DNA of 64,000 nucleotides from an uncultured Pseudomonadota bacterium. GTDB taxonomy: Bacteria > Pseudomonadota > Gammaproteobacteria > CAJXQU01. The translations under genes and the position numbers were made by a program. This document shows, piece by piece, positions 26,405 to 34,928 of the stretch. The notes beneath the pieces were generated by a model. It made no database searches and was not told where the DNA came from. It saw nothing but the letters and a program-made list of their open reading frames with translations. Positions within the stretch are counted from its first letter, which is position 1; the number at the start of each line of letters is the position of its first letter. The DNA lies in the NCBI GenBank assembly GCA_913058255.1, contig CAJXQU010000001.1, positions 372,001 to 436,000 of the forward strand. Reading direction: 5' to 3'.

Positions 26405-27362
26405 TTTAAACAAGCATTGGTCAAAGGCCGCAGAAGCTGGTAGTCAGTTAGGAATGAGAGTATTGCTGCTTGTCTATCAGCTTCTAGGGCGCAGAGGGTT
26501 TCTTTTTTTCCTATACCCAGTGATGACCTATTATTATTTTATTCGCAAAGAAGAACGTGCTGCATCAAAAGAATATTTAGAAAAAATTCGGCCATTTTTG
26601 ACCAAAGAACAACAAGCGGAACTTTCTTCATTTCAACATTTTATGAGTTTTGGTGAGCAGCTTCTGGACAAGTTTTTAGTTTGGAAAGGGCAAATTAAAA
26701 GAGAAAATGTTGTCTTCGAAACACAAACACTATTGAATAAGATTGATAATAGAGAAGATAAAAAAGGTGGTGTTCTCATTATTTCTCACCTTGGGAATAC
26801 CGAGGTATGTAACGCACTTTCGCGTCAACTTCCGAACATTCGCTTGACACTGCTAGTCTATACACAGCATGCAGAAAAATATAACGCCTTAGTCAAAGCC
26901 GGAGATGAGAGCTCGAAGGTTAGTGTTTTACAGGTTGATGATATGTCTCCAGCAACAGCAATGATCATGGCTGAACGAATTGAAGCTGGCGAATATATTG
27001 TTATTGGTGGTGATAGAACGCCACTAGAAGGTAGCGAGCGTATTTCAGAGGTGACATTTCTGGGTGAGAAAGCACTCATGCCGCAAGGAGCTTTTCTTGT
27101 CGCTAGTTTATTGAAGTGCCCCGTGTACTTAATGTTCTGTCTAAAGCAAAAGAAAAAATATCATATATATGTAGAACTATTTTCGGAGCAGTTGATTTTT
27201 GCTCGTAAAGAACGTGCGGAAAAAATTCATCAAGTGGTGCAGAATTATGCAAACCGTTTGCAGTACTACTGTTTAAAAGCCCCATTGCAATGGTTCAATT
27301 TTTATTCTTTCTGGCAAGGTCAATTTGATGATAAAGCCTCGATGAAAGAGCATCCTCGTTAA
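26397..27362 (+). CDS. LpxL-type lipid acyltransferase, APE cluster
   Basis: Inner-membrane acyltransferase of the lauroyl/myristoyl transferase family. N-terminal helix (MRVLLLVYQLLGRRGFLFF), then IISHLGNTEVC, variant of the catalytic HX4(D/E) motif, and GGDRTPLEGSERISEVTFLG. ATG at 26397 gives 321 residues; an earlier frame start at 26337 lies inside the glycosyltransferase. Likely builds the glycerolipid-like anchor of the polyene. Confidence 0.85.
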   Translation: MANLNKHWSKAAEAGSQLGMRVLLLVYQLLGRRGFLFFLYPVMTYYYFIRKEERAASKEYLEKIRPFLTKEQQAELSSFQHFMSFGEQLLDKFLVWKGQIKRENVVFETQTLLNKIDNREDKKGGVLIISHLGNTEVCNALSRQLPNIRLTLLVYTQHAEKYNALVKAGDESSKVSVLQVDDMSPATAMIMAERIEAGEYIVIGGDRTPLEGSERISEVTFLGEKALMPQGAFLVASLLKCPVYLMFCLKQKKKYHIYVELFSEQLIFARKERAEKIHQVVQNYANRLQYYCLKAPLQWFNFYSFWQGQFDDKASMKEHPR

Positions 27363-27399
27363 TGTTTTGGAGCTTAATAGTAATGTTGGAGTATAAGCA

Positions 27400-27807
27400 A
27401 TGACAGAAGCTGAAGTCGTAATCGAAATACCTTTTCATGATGTTGATGTAATGCATGTTGCTTGGCATGGGCATTATATAAAATACCTAGAAATCGCTCG
27501 TTGTCACTTGCTAGATACAATCGACTATAACTACCTGCAAATGAAAGAGTCTGGTTATTCTTGGCCAGTGATTGATGTGCGTGTGCGTTATGCGCAACCA
27601 TTAAAATTTCAGCAAAAAGTTCGTGTTATTGCAAAAGTAGTTGAGTGGGAGAATCGGTTAAAAATTAATTATATGATTAAGGACGCAGAGACTGGGCAAC
27701 GTTTGACTAAGGCTTCAACTGTGCAGGTAGCTGTTGATATGGCGAATGAGGAAATGCTATTTGCTTCACCAAGGGTATTACTACAAAAGCTAGGAGTTGA
27801 TTCATGA
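27400..27807 (+). CDS. Hotdog-fold (4HBT-type) acyl thioesterase, APE cluster (ApeK-type)
   Basis: The 135 residues follow the 4-hydroxybenzoyl-CoA thioesterase pattern FHDVDVMHVAWHGHYIKYLEIAR, with the catalytic Asp of the HDVD segment. Presumably hydrolyses stalled or finished acyl-ACP. It starts 37 bases after the acyltransferase and overlaps the LolA-like gene by 4 bases (ATGA). Confidence 0.88.
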   Translation: MTEAEVVIEIPFHDVDVMHVAWHGHYIKYLEIARCHLLDTIDYNYLQMKESGYSWPVIDVRVRYAQPLKFQQKVRVIAKVVEWENRLKINYMIKDAETGQRLTKASTVQVAVDMANEEMLFASPRVLLQKLGVDS

Positions 27808-28412
27808 TTAGATCCATCAGTTTTCTGATCGGTTTAATGCTCTACACGTCTTCGCACGCAGAGTTGACCTTTAACGAGTTAGCATCTTTGACAAAAACTC
27901 CTGATTATTTGCAAGGATGGTTTAAGCAGGAAAAATATCTAAAATCGATTGATATTTCCTTAAGTTCATCTGGTCAGTTTTTCTACCAGCGCGATGAATC
28001 CATTCATTGGGAGATCTTGGAACCAGTGCAAAATGTACTGTTGATGACGCCAAGCAGTATGGTCAACAAACAGGGTGAGACCGAGTTGGCTAGGGTTAAT
28101 GCTTCAGAGAATCCAACGGTGGCGATGATAAGCAACATTTTCTTTTCGGTATTAACCGCAGACTGGCAAGCGGTAGAAAAATATTTCAAAGTGTCTGGCG
28201 AAGTAAATGATTCTGGGTGGGATGTCGAGCTGACACCTATCGACGATACATTGAGTCAAGTGATGACACGTATTATTCTGGTTGGAGATGATTTTTTGCG
28301 CAGTATTGTTATGTATGAAAAAGGTGGTAATCAAACAACTATCAAGTTTAGTGAACTCGAAGTTTTGCAAGGTAAAGTTTTCAGTAAGATGGAAGAACAG
28401 GATCGACGATGA
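27804..28412 (+). CDS. LolA-like periplasmic carrier protein, APE cluster
   Basis: Predicted exported protein of 202 residues with a signal peptide (about 1-19, ending SSHAE). The mature part matches the LolA-type fold: GWFKQEKYLKSIDISLSSSGQFFYQRDESIHW, a pattern known from carriers of hydrophobic groups. Together with the MMPL pump and the DUF3261 lipoprotein it likely moves the polyene lipid from inner to outer membrane. Coupled to both neighbours by 4-base overlaps. Confidence 0.85.
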   Translation: MIRSISFLIGLMLYTSSHAELTFNELASLTKTPDYLQGWFKQEKYLKSIDISLSSSGQFFYQRDESIHWEILEPVQNVLLMTPSSMVNKQGETELARVNASENPTVAMISNIFFSVLTADWQAVEKYFKVSGEVNDSGWDVELTPIDDTLSQVMTRIILVGDDFLRSIVMYEKGGNQTTIKFSELEVLQGKVFSKMEEQDRR

Positions 28413-30778
28413 GAACGGGGTTGTCGCGCTTTCGATTGCTAGCCATTGGTTGGATTTCGCTTGTTGTTTTTATTGTATTGCTGGCCAGCAACAAACAGAC
28501 GTCATTTGATTCGAGCATCATGACTCTCTTGCCATTATCAGAACAGCAGCCACTTATAAAGACTGCTGTTGAGAAAATGAATAAAGGATTTTCTCAACGT
28601 TTAATTATTCTGCTCTCTGGAGATGATGAGAAGCAGTTGAAAAAAAGCTTAAATACCTTCGCTGGAAATTTAGTTAACGAGAACTCGACATCGGCACAAT
28701 CAATCAAGAAGCTGACGTGGCGCGTTGATAAAAAGCAGGTGGAAACAATGCGCGAAGAATTGTATCCGTATCGGTTCTCAATTCTGGATAAACAAACCAG
28801 AACCTTACTGCAAACTGATGAACAACGAACCAATGAGCAACAAGCAGGACAATATGAGCAATTAATGAATAAGGTAATGTTGCGTTTATATAGCCCATTA
28901 CCACAGCCAGAAAATTCGTTGATAGATGATCCCTTTGGATTATTTACAGAGCTTTCACAAAACCAGTCAACTGGTTTGAATGTGTCAGTAACAGATTCAT
29001 TATTAAAAGTTCAAGGTGCTGCGAAGCCGACTTACATGTTGATGTTAGAACTGGCTGGCGCGGCGGCATCACAACAAACGCAACAAAATATTTTAGCCAC
29101 GATTAATGAGCAGAAACTATTGCTCGAAAATCATCAGATTAAAGTGATGATGTCGGGTATGTTGTTACATGCAGCAGCAGGCGCGGAACAAGCCAAACGA
29201 GAAATATCAACGATTGGTTTTGGTTCTTTACTGGGTATTATTATATTAATGCTCTATGTTTTTCGACACCTCAAGCCTTTGTTATTAATGTTACTCGCTG
29301 TCGGTATTGGATGTTCGTTTGCCTCTGCCATTACTGTGCTTGTTTTTGAAAGGGTTCACCTAATTACATTTGCATTTGGAGCTGGAATTGTAGGTGTTTC
29401 AATAGACTATGCATTGCATTATTTATGCGAAAGACAAACAACGACAGAAAAACTGACTATTTCACGCATATTCCCGGGGCTGCTTCTAGCGTTATTTTCT
29501 AGCGTTCTAGCTTATTCTGCGCAAGGATTAACACCTTTCCCGGGTCTACAGCAGATGGCAGTTTTTTCAGTGACAGGTCTTATTGGTTCATGGTTAAGCG
29601 TGGTTATTTTATTTCCAATGTTGACCAGCAATGAGAATAGGGAAAAGCTGGCGCTTGCTGAAGTTTTGTATCGCTTAAGGGCAAGGTTTCCTATGCTCAA
29701 AAACAATACGCTCTTAATTATTGGGCTTGTTGTTTTGTTTTTAATTTCGACAAAAATTATTTTTTCGAGTCGCAGTCTAGATGATGTTCGTTTGTTACAA
29801 ACTTCTTCTAAAAGTTTGTTAAGTGAAGAGCAGGATGTGCGTGATTTGCTTGGAATAAACAGCAGTTCTAAATTCATACTAGTGACTGCTGATTCAGTTG
29901 AACAGAGCTTGCAAAGGGAAGAACAATTAGCTGCGGATTTACTGAAATTAAAAAATGAAAGGGTGATTGAAGGTTACCAATTGCTTTCTCAAAAACTGCC
30001 TTCCTTGCAAAAGCAAAAAGAAAACCGCCAGCTTACAAGGCAGCTTTATGATAAAGAGTTAGCAAATTATTTTTCAAAACTAAAATTATCTGAGGAAAAG
30101 CTGAATGCTGCGCAAACTGCATATGACAACGCTGAAGAACTCCTAACTTCAGACCGATGGCTTAATTTGGAGGTTAGCGATAGTTGGAAAGAACTTATAA
30201 TCAAACATTCAGAAGGCGAAGTTGCTACGGTTATTCGGCTAAACGGTAGTATTGATAAAGTTGCCAGTCAGCAATTAAGAGTATTAGCCGATAGCAAAAA
30301 ATATTTATTCTATGTTGATCAAGTGGAGAATATTTCTAGGTTATTAGCAAAATATCGTTCGCAAATAGCCTCATGGGTGATGGCCGCGTATATCGTTATT
30401 CTTGTGGTTTTATCTTTTCGCTATAAGACACAGGTATGGCGCGTCATGTTTGCACCTGTATTGTCTTCGGTGTTTACTCTAGCAGCACTGGTTTTAATCG
30501 AGGGCGGCTTAAATTTGTTTCATTTTCTGGCCTTGATATTAGTGCTGGGGATTGGCTTGGACATGGGAATTTTTTTATATGAAACCAAAGGAAAACCGCA
30601 GACATGGCTGGCCGTGTCTTTGTCGACAGTAACAAGTTTGTTGGCATTTGGCTTACTAGCCTTGAGTGATACGCCAGTATTATATCATTTTGGGTTAACT
30701 GTTCTAATTGGCTTGTTATTTGTTTGGTTATTAGCACCAATGGTTAGAAAGAATAATTTTGGAGAAGTTTACGGATGA
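28409..30778 (+). CDS. MMPL/RND-family exporter, APE cluster
   Basis: Large inner-membrane transporter of 789 residues with the two-fold MMPL layout: one N-terminal helix, a periplasmic domain (about 40-250), a helix block (about 255-425), a second periplasmic domain with a coiled-coil-like part (about 445-650) and a second helix block (about 655-780). The GVSIDYALHY and GIGLDMGIFLYE segments carry the conserved Asp of the proton relay. Presumed pump for the polyene lipid. Confidence 0.9.
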   Translation: MRTGLSRFRLLAIGWISLVVFIVLLASNKQTSFDSSIMTLLPLSEQQPLIKTAVEKMNKGFSQRLIILLSGDDEKQLKKSLNTFAGNLVNENSTSAQSIKKLTWRVDKKQVETMREELYPYRFSILDKQTRTLLQTDEQRTNEQQAGQYEQLMNKVMLRLYSPLPQPENSLIDDPFGLFTELSQNQSTGLNVSVTDSLLKVQGAAKPTYMLMLELAGAAASQQTQQNILATINEQKLLLENHQIKVMMSGMLLHAAAGAEQAKREISTIGFGSLLGIIILMLYVFRHLKPLLLMLLAVGIGCSFASAITVLVFERVHLITFAFGAGIVGVSIDYALHYLCERQTTTEKLTISRIFPGLLLALFSSVLAYSAQGLTPFPGLQQMAVFSVTGLIGSWLSVVILFPMLTSNENREKLALAEVLYRLRARFPMLKNNTLLIIGLVVLFLISTKIIFSSRSLDDVRLLQTSSKSLLSEEQDVRDLLGINSSSKFILVTADSVEQSLQREEQLAADLLKLKNERVIEGYQLLSQKLPSLQKQKENRQLTRQLYDKELANYFSKLKLSEEKLNAAQTAYDNAEELLTSDRWLNLEVSDSWKELIIKHSEGEVATVIRLNGSIDKVASQQLRVLADSKKYLFYVDQVENISRLLAKYRSQIASWVMAAYIVILVVLSFRYKTQVWRVMFAPVLSSVFTLAALVLIEGGLNLFHFLALILVLGIGLDMGIFLYETKGKPQTWLAVSLSTVTSLLAFGLLALSDTPVLYHFGLTVLIGLLFVWLLAPMVRKNNFGEVYG

Positions 30779-32007
30779 GTATTCCTGAGGGAAGTTTTGA
30801 TATCGTTGTGATTGGTGCTGGCCCTTCTGGAGCGGTGGCTTCTGCATTGTTGAAAAAAAAAGGCTATCGAGTGCTTGTCTTAGAAAAAGAACATTTTCCT
30901 CGTTTTTCCATTGGAGAAAGTCTACTGCCGCAATGTATGGCATTTTTAGAAGAGGCTGATATGTTGGATGCAGTAGAAGCAGCTGGTTTTCAGTTTAAAA
31001 ATGGAGCCGCATTTAGTTATAAAGGTAAATATGACTATTTCGACTTTAGAGAAAAGTTCTCTGAAGGTTGGGGGACAACATTTCAAGTTCAACGGGATCA
31101 TTTTGATAAAATTTTAGCCGATCAAGCACAGCAGCAAGGTGTAGAGATTTTTTATGGCCACATGGTGACAACGTTTAATTCACAGGCAAGTTCTGTGCAG
31201 CTAAGTGTCCAAACAGATCAAGATGAACAATATGAAGTCACAGGAAAGTTTGTTCTGGATGCCAGTGGTTTCGGACGAGTGTTGCCGCGTTTATTAGATT
31301 TAAATCTAGCTTCTAATCTTGATAAACGAATATCCATTTTTACGCATATAAAAGATAATATTATAGATAGTCGACATGATCGCGAAAAAATTCTTATCAG
31401 TGTTCATCCTGAGCATAGAGATATCTGGTATTGGTTGATCCCATTTAGCAATGGGCGTTCTTCCATCGGTGTTGTTGCAACGCAAGAATATATGACGAAT
31501 CTATCAGGCAGCTCTGAAGATAAATTAAAACAGCTGATTTCTGAACACGACATGCTTGGCGAATTTATGCAGGCATCTGAATTTGATACACCGATTAGAG
31601 AAATTGGAGGTTATTCTTGTGACGTAAAATCTTTGTATGGAAAAGATTTTGCTTTGCTTGGTAATGCTGGAGAGTTTCTTGATCCGGTGTTTTCTTCTGG
31701 TGTCACAATCGCGCTGAAATCAGCAAGCCTAGTTGCCGATGTCTTAGACCGACATCTATCTATGCAAGAGCCTGATTGGGAAGTTGAATACTCAGTACCT
31801 TTAAAACAGGGTGTAGATACCTTTAGAACTTTTGTTGAAGGTTGGTATGGTGGAGATTTCCAAGACGTCGTTTTCTCAGAAGCGAAGAATGATAGAGTCA
31901 CAAGCATGATCAGCTCCATCTTAGCAGGCTATGCTTGGGATCAAGAAAATCCTTATGTGAAAGATCCTTCTCGCTTACAAACATTGGCTGAGATTTGTCG
32001 CGGATGA
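30775..32007 (+). CDS. FAD-dependent oxidoreductase with flavin-halogenase motifs, APE cluster
   Basis: Rossmann FAD motif VIGAGPSGAVASALL (about 12-26) followed by FPRFSIGESLLP. The sequence WYWLIP at about 218-223 fits the WxWxIP motif of flavin-dependent halogenases. FLDPVFSSGV (301-310) matches the C-terminal motif of the phenol/pyrrole halogenase branch. A Lys in FKNGAAF (about 75) could be the halide-activating Lys. Related hydroxylases and reductases share part of these motifs, so a monooxygenase or desaturase role is possible. 410 residues, 4-base overlaps on both sides. Confidence 0.85.
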   Translation: MSIPEGSFDIVVIGAGPSGAVASALLKKKGYRVLVLEKEHFPRFSIGESLLPQCMAFLEEADMLDAVEAAGFQFKNGAAFSYKGKYDYFDFREKFSEGWGTTFQVQRDHFDKILADQAQQQGVEIFYGHMVTTFNSQASSVQLSVQTDQDEQYEVTGKFVLDASGFGRVLPRLLDLNLASNLDKRISIFTHIKDNIIDSRHDREKILISVHPEHRDIWYWLIPFSNGRSSIGVVATQEYMTNLSGSSEDKLKQLISEHDMLGEFMQASEFDTPIREIGGYSCDVKSLYGKDFALLGNAGEFLDPVFSSGVTIALKSASLVADVLDRHLSMQEPDWEVEYSVPLKQGVDTFRTFVEGWYGGDFQDVVFSEAKNDRVTSMISSILAGYAWDQENPYVKDPSRLQTLAEICRG

Positions 32008-32558
32008 GTAAATGGACCTTACTTGTTTTTTTCTTGCTACCGGCTTGTAGTTCTTTTCAAACACAGCAACCTGAAACTGTTTCACTACGTTTGTTGCCAA
32101 CAGAGCAAGGCCCAGCGGCGAGCGTGCTAAAACAGAAGATTACCTTCGCGAAACAAGATGAGCAACATCAGTTTATAGCGGCTGTTCGGTTAGAAGAACA
32201 AAAGGTTCAGATGGTTGCATTATTGCCAACGGGGCAGTATCTGTTTTCGCTTGATTATGAGGGTAAGACATTAAAGGAAGAAAATTTTTCTCAAGTAGAT
32301 ATTCCGAGTAAAGAAATTTTCACAGTCATGCAGTTTGCTTTGTGGCCGGAATCGATTGTTCGTGAATATTATCCCGCTAATAAAGGTTGGCTGCTTGAGT
32401 TTTCTGCGACAACAAGAGTTCTGGCTAATCATTCAGGTGTACTTTTAAAGATAAATTATGAAGCCGACTCTGATAATTTAGAAGTTGAAAATTTTCTCCA
32501 TGGATCGAGTAACCCGTTTAAGATACTGATCGAGACACTAGAGAAAACACTGTTATGA
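32004..32558 (+). CDS. DUF3261 lipoprotein, APE cluster
   Basis: Predicted outer-membrane lipoprotein of 184 residues with signal MSKWTLLVFFLLPAC, acylated Cys at about 15. Conserved parts: QFIAAVRLEEQKVQMVALLPTGQYLFSLDYEG and FALWPESIVREYY. DUF3261 proteins occur almost only in polyene clusters and may work with the LolA-like carrier as a LolB-like receiver (inference). ATG at 32004 overlaps the oxidoreductase stop. Confidence 0.85.
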   Translation: MSKWTLLVFFLLPACSSFQTQQPETVSLRLLPTEQGPAASVLKQKITFAKQDEQHQFIAAVRLEEQKVQMVALLPTGQYLFSLDYEGKTLKEENFSQVDIPSKEIFTVMQFALWPESIVREYYPANKGWLLEFSATTRVLANHSGVLLKINYEADSDNLEVENFLHGSSNPFKILIETLEKTLL

Positions 32559-33757
32559 CAACACAAAAATGCTACCTCAATGCTGTGGGGATTTTGTGTG
32601 CCGCGGGGGATTCTTTATCTGCCGTAGAAAGTAATCTCCGCTCACAAACAGTCAATTTAATGAGAAGCGCTCGTTATAGTACTGAGCAACATTCACTCCC
32701 GCTTGGACTTTACCAAGGTAGTTTACCTAAGATAACTTTAAAGAAAGAAAAGTGGCAAAGTCGTAATAATCAATTTGCTTTGGCCGCCTTAGAGCAAATG
32801 AAAATAAAAATAAAATCTGTGATAGAAAAGTATGGCGCAGATCGGATTGCGGTTATTGTCGGCACCAGCACGTCAGGAATAGCTGAAAGTGAGACGGCTA
32901 TTAAGCAATGGGTCGAGCAGGAAACGGTGCCGAAAGGTTATGACTACGGTGTTCAGGAAATGGCTGCGACCGCAGAGTTTGTTGCAGAAATATTAGGCAT
33001 TAAAGGACCTGTTTATGGGATCTCAACAGCCTGCTCATCAGGAGCAAAGGCCTTGGCCAGTGCAAAGCGATTAATTAAGGCAGGCATCTGCGATGCTGTC
33101 ATTGCTGGTGGTGTTGATACTTTATGCCACCTTACCGTACAAGGTTTTTTATCACTGGAAGCTGTCAGTGACGAGCCGTGCAATCCCTTTAGTAAAAATC
33201 GAAAAGGTATCAATATAGGTGAGGGCGCAGCCTTGTTCGTTGTGTCTGCTGAACGGGAAGGGGTTGAATTGGTGGGGAGCGGAGAAGGTTCAGATGCGCA
33301 TCATATTTCTGCACCTGAGCCGACTGGAGCGGGTGCAAAGCGATGTATGCGTGCGGCACTAGAAAATGGTGGTATCAAAGCCGAACAGGTTGGTTATGTG
33401 AATCTACATGGCACGGCAACCAGCTTAAATGATCAAATGGAGTCACAAGCGATGCATGAAGTTTTTGGTGAAGATACTTTTTGTAGCTCAACCAAACCAT
33501 TTACGGGCCACACTCTGGGTGCTGCTGGAGCCGTTGAAGCTGCTATTTGCTGGCTCATGCTGCATGAGGATTCATCTCAGAATAGAGGTCAACTCCTGCC
33601 AGTTCAACTATGGGATGGAATCGTAGACCCTGCATTGCCAGCAATCAATTTGGTTAAGCAGGCCGATCAGCTTGAGGAAAAATTGGATTATGTATTAAGT
33701 AATTCATTTGCTTTTGGTGGTAATAATATTTCTTTATTACTGGGACGAATTCAATGA
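32555..33757 (+). CDS. Beta-ketoacyl-ACP synthase of the APE cluster (ApeO-type)
   Basis: Decarboxylative condensation of malonyl-ACP with the growing chain. The 400 residues have the full triad: Cys160 in STACSSGAKA, His in NLHGTATSLND, His in FTGHTLGAAGA. Probable active partner of the chain-length-factor-like protein at 21378. 4-base overlaps with both neighbours. Confidence 0.93.
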   Translation: MTTQKCYLNAVGILCAAGDSLSAVESNLRSQTVNLMRSARYSTEQHSLPLGLYQGSLPKITLKKEKWQSRNNQFALAALEQMKIKIKSVIEKYGADRIAVIVGTSTSGIAESETAIKQWVEQETVPKGYDYGVQEMAATAEFVAEILGIKGPVYGISTACSSGAKALASAKRLIKAGICDAVIAGGVDTLCHLTVQGFLSLEAVSDEPCNPFSKNRKGINIGEGAALFVVSAEREGVELVGSGEGSDAHHISAPEPTGAGAKRCMRAALENGGIKAEQVGYVNLHGTATSLNDQMESQAMHEVFGEDTFCSSTKPFTGHTLGAAGAVEAAICWLMLHEDSSQNRGQLLPVQLWDGIVDPALPAINLVKQADQLEEKLDYVLSNSFAFGGNNISLLLGRIQ

Positions 33758-34206
33758 CTGCTGAGTTTAATGTAGAAGAGTTAGTGCCTCACTCAGGCTT
33801 GATGAGCTTGTTGGATAAGATTGTTGATTATGGCGAAGACTGGTTGCATGCTGAAGTGCATATTTCACGTCAATCTATGTTTGCTGATGACAAAGGTGTT
33901 CCGGCTTGGGTCGGGTTAGAATATCTCGCTCAAACGATCGGAGCTTTTGCGGGCTTGCAAGAAAGGTTGCAGGGTAAAAAACCAAAACTCGGCTTTTTAG
34001 TCGGCACACGAAAATATATTTGTTCTAAAGATCATTTTCCTTTTGGGCAAATTTTGCTCTTAAAAGTCGAGCGGGAAATGGAAACAGAAGTTGGACTGAA
34101 TGTTTTTCAATGTGTGTTGAAAGGCGTAGAAGTTGAAGCGTCGGCGAGGCTGAATGTCTTTCAACCCAACGATGCAAATAAGTTTTTAGAGGATTCGATG
34201 TCATGA
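33754..34206 (+). CDS. 3-hydroxyacyl-ACP dehydratase, hotdog fold (ApeP-type)
   Basis: The 150-residue protein has LVPHSGLMSLLDKI (catalytic His) and GLEYLAQTIGAFAGLQ (catalytic Glu), the FabZ-like dyad. It would introduce the trans double bonds of the polyene. In this cluster it is the dehydratase with a complete His-Glu pair, in contrast to the fused domain at the end of the ligase. Confidence 0.88.
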   Translation: MTAEFNVEELVPHSGLMSLLDKIVDYGEDWLHAEVHISRQSMFADDKGVPAWVGLEYLAQTIGAFAGLQERLQGKKPKLGFLVGTRKYICSKDHFPFGQILLLKVEREMETEVGLNVFQCVLKGVEVEASARLNVFQPNDANKFLEDSMS

Positions 34207-34928
34207 GTGAAACAGTTTTAGTGACGGGTTCTAGCCGAGGGATAGGTAAAGGTATTGCCTTGCGATTAGCGAAGGATGGTTATGATGTTGTTCTACACTG
34301 CAGGAATAATCGTGATCAAGTGGATGCAGTGGCCGATCAAATAAAGGCTCTGGGAAAAGGTGTCAGAGTGCTGCAGTTTGATATTGCCGATCGTGAACAA
34401 TGTCAGCAAACTCTTGAAGCCGATGTGGAAGAGTATGGTGCCTATTATGGCGTGGTTTGTAATGCCGGCATCACGCGAGATAATGCATTTCCAGCGATTC
34501 CTGGTGATGAATGGGACTTGGTTCTGAGAACTAATCTTGATGGCTTTTATAACGTACTTCACCCTATCATTATGCCGATGATTCGTCGGCGCAAGCCATC
34601 GCGAATAGTCACTTTATCATCTGTTTCTGGTGAAATGGGTAATCGGGGGCAAGTAAACTATAGTGCGGCAAAAGCAGGTGTTATCGGTGCAACTAAAGCA
34701 CTGGCTGTGGAGTTGGCGAAACGAAAAATTACAGTTAATTGCGTTGCGCCAGGATTAATTGATACTGAAATGATGGAAGATGTATCGTTAGAAGAAGCGT
34801 TGAAAATGGTTCCGATGCAGCGAGTCGGCAATGTTGATGAAGTTGCGGGGACGGTAAGCTTTTTGATGTCAGAAGATGCAGCTTATATTACGAGACAAGT
34901 GATCTCGGTAAATGGTGGAATGTATTAA
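34203..34928 (+). CDS. 3-ketoacyl-ACP reductase, FabG-type (ApeQ-type)
   Basis: NADPH-dependent short-chain dehydrogenase, 241 residues: TGSSRGIGKGIAL, NAGITRDNAF, the Ser at LSSVSGEMG and YSAAKAG with catalytic Tyr and Lys, then CVAPGLIDTEM. No enoyl reductase is encoded in the cluster, as expected for a polyene. Its TAA shares a base with the next ATG. Confidence 0.93.
   Translation: MSETVLVTGSSRGIGKGIALRLAKDGYDVVLHCRNNRDQVDAVADQIKALGKGVRVLQFDIADREQCQQTLEADVEEYGAYYGVVCNAGITRDNAFPAIPGDEWDLVLRTNLDGFYNVLHPIIMPMIRRRKPSRIVTLSSVSGEMGNRGQVNYSAAKAGVIGATKALAVELAKRKITVNCVAPGLIDTEMMEDVSLEEALKMVPMQRVGNVDEVAGTVSFLMSEDAAYITRQVISVNGGMY

Noticed and set aside
29512-29877. 121-codon minus-strand frame inside the MMPL gene
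   Set aside because: Antisense shadow; the MMPL frame is intact and typical.
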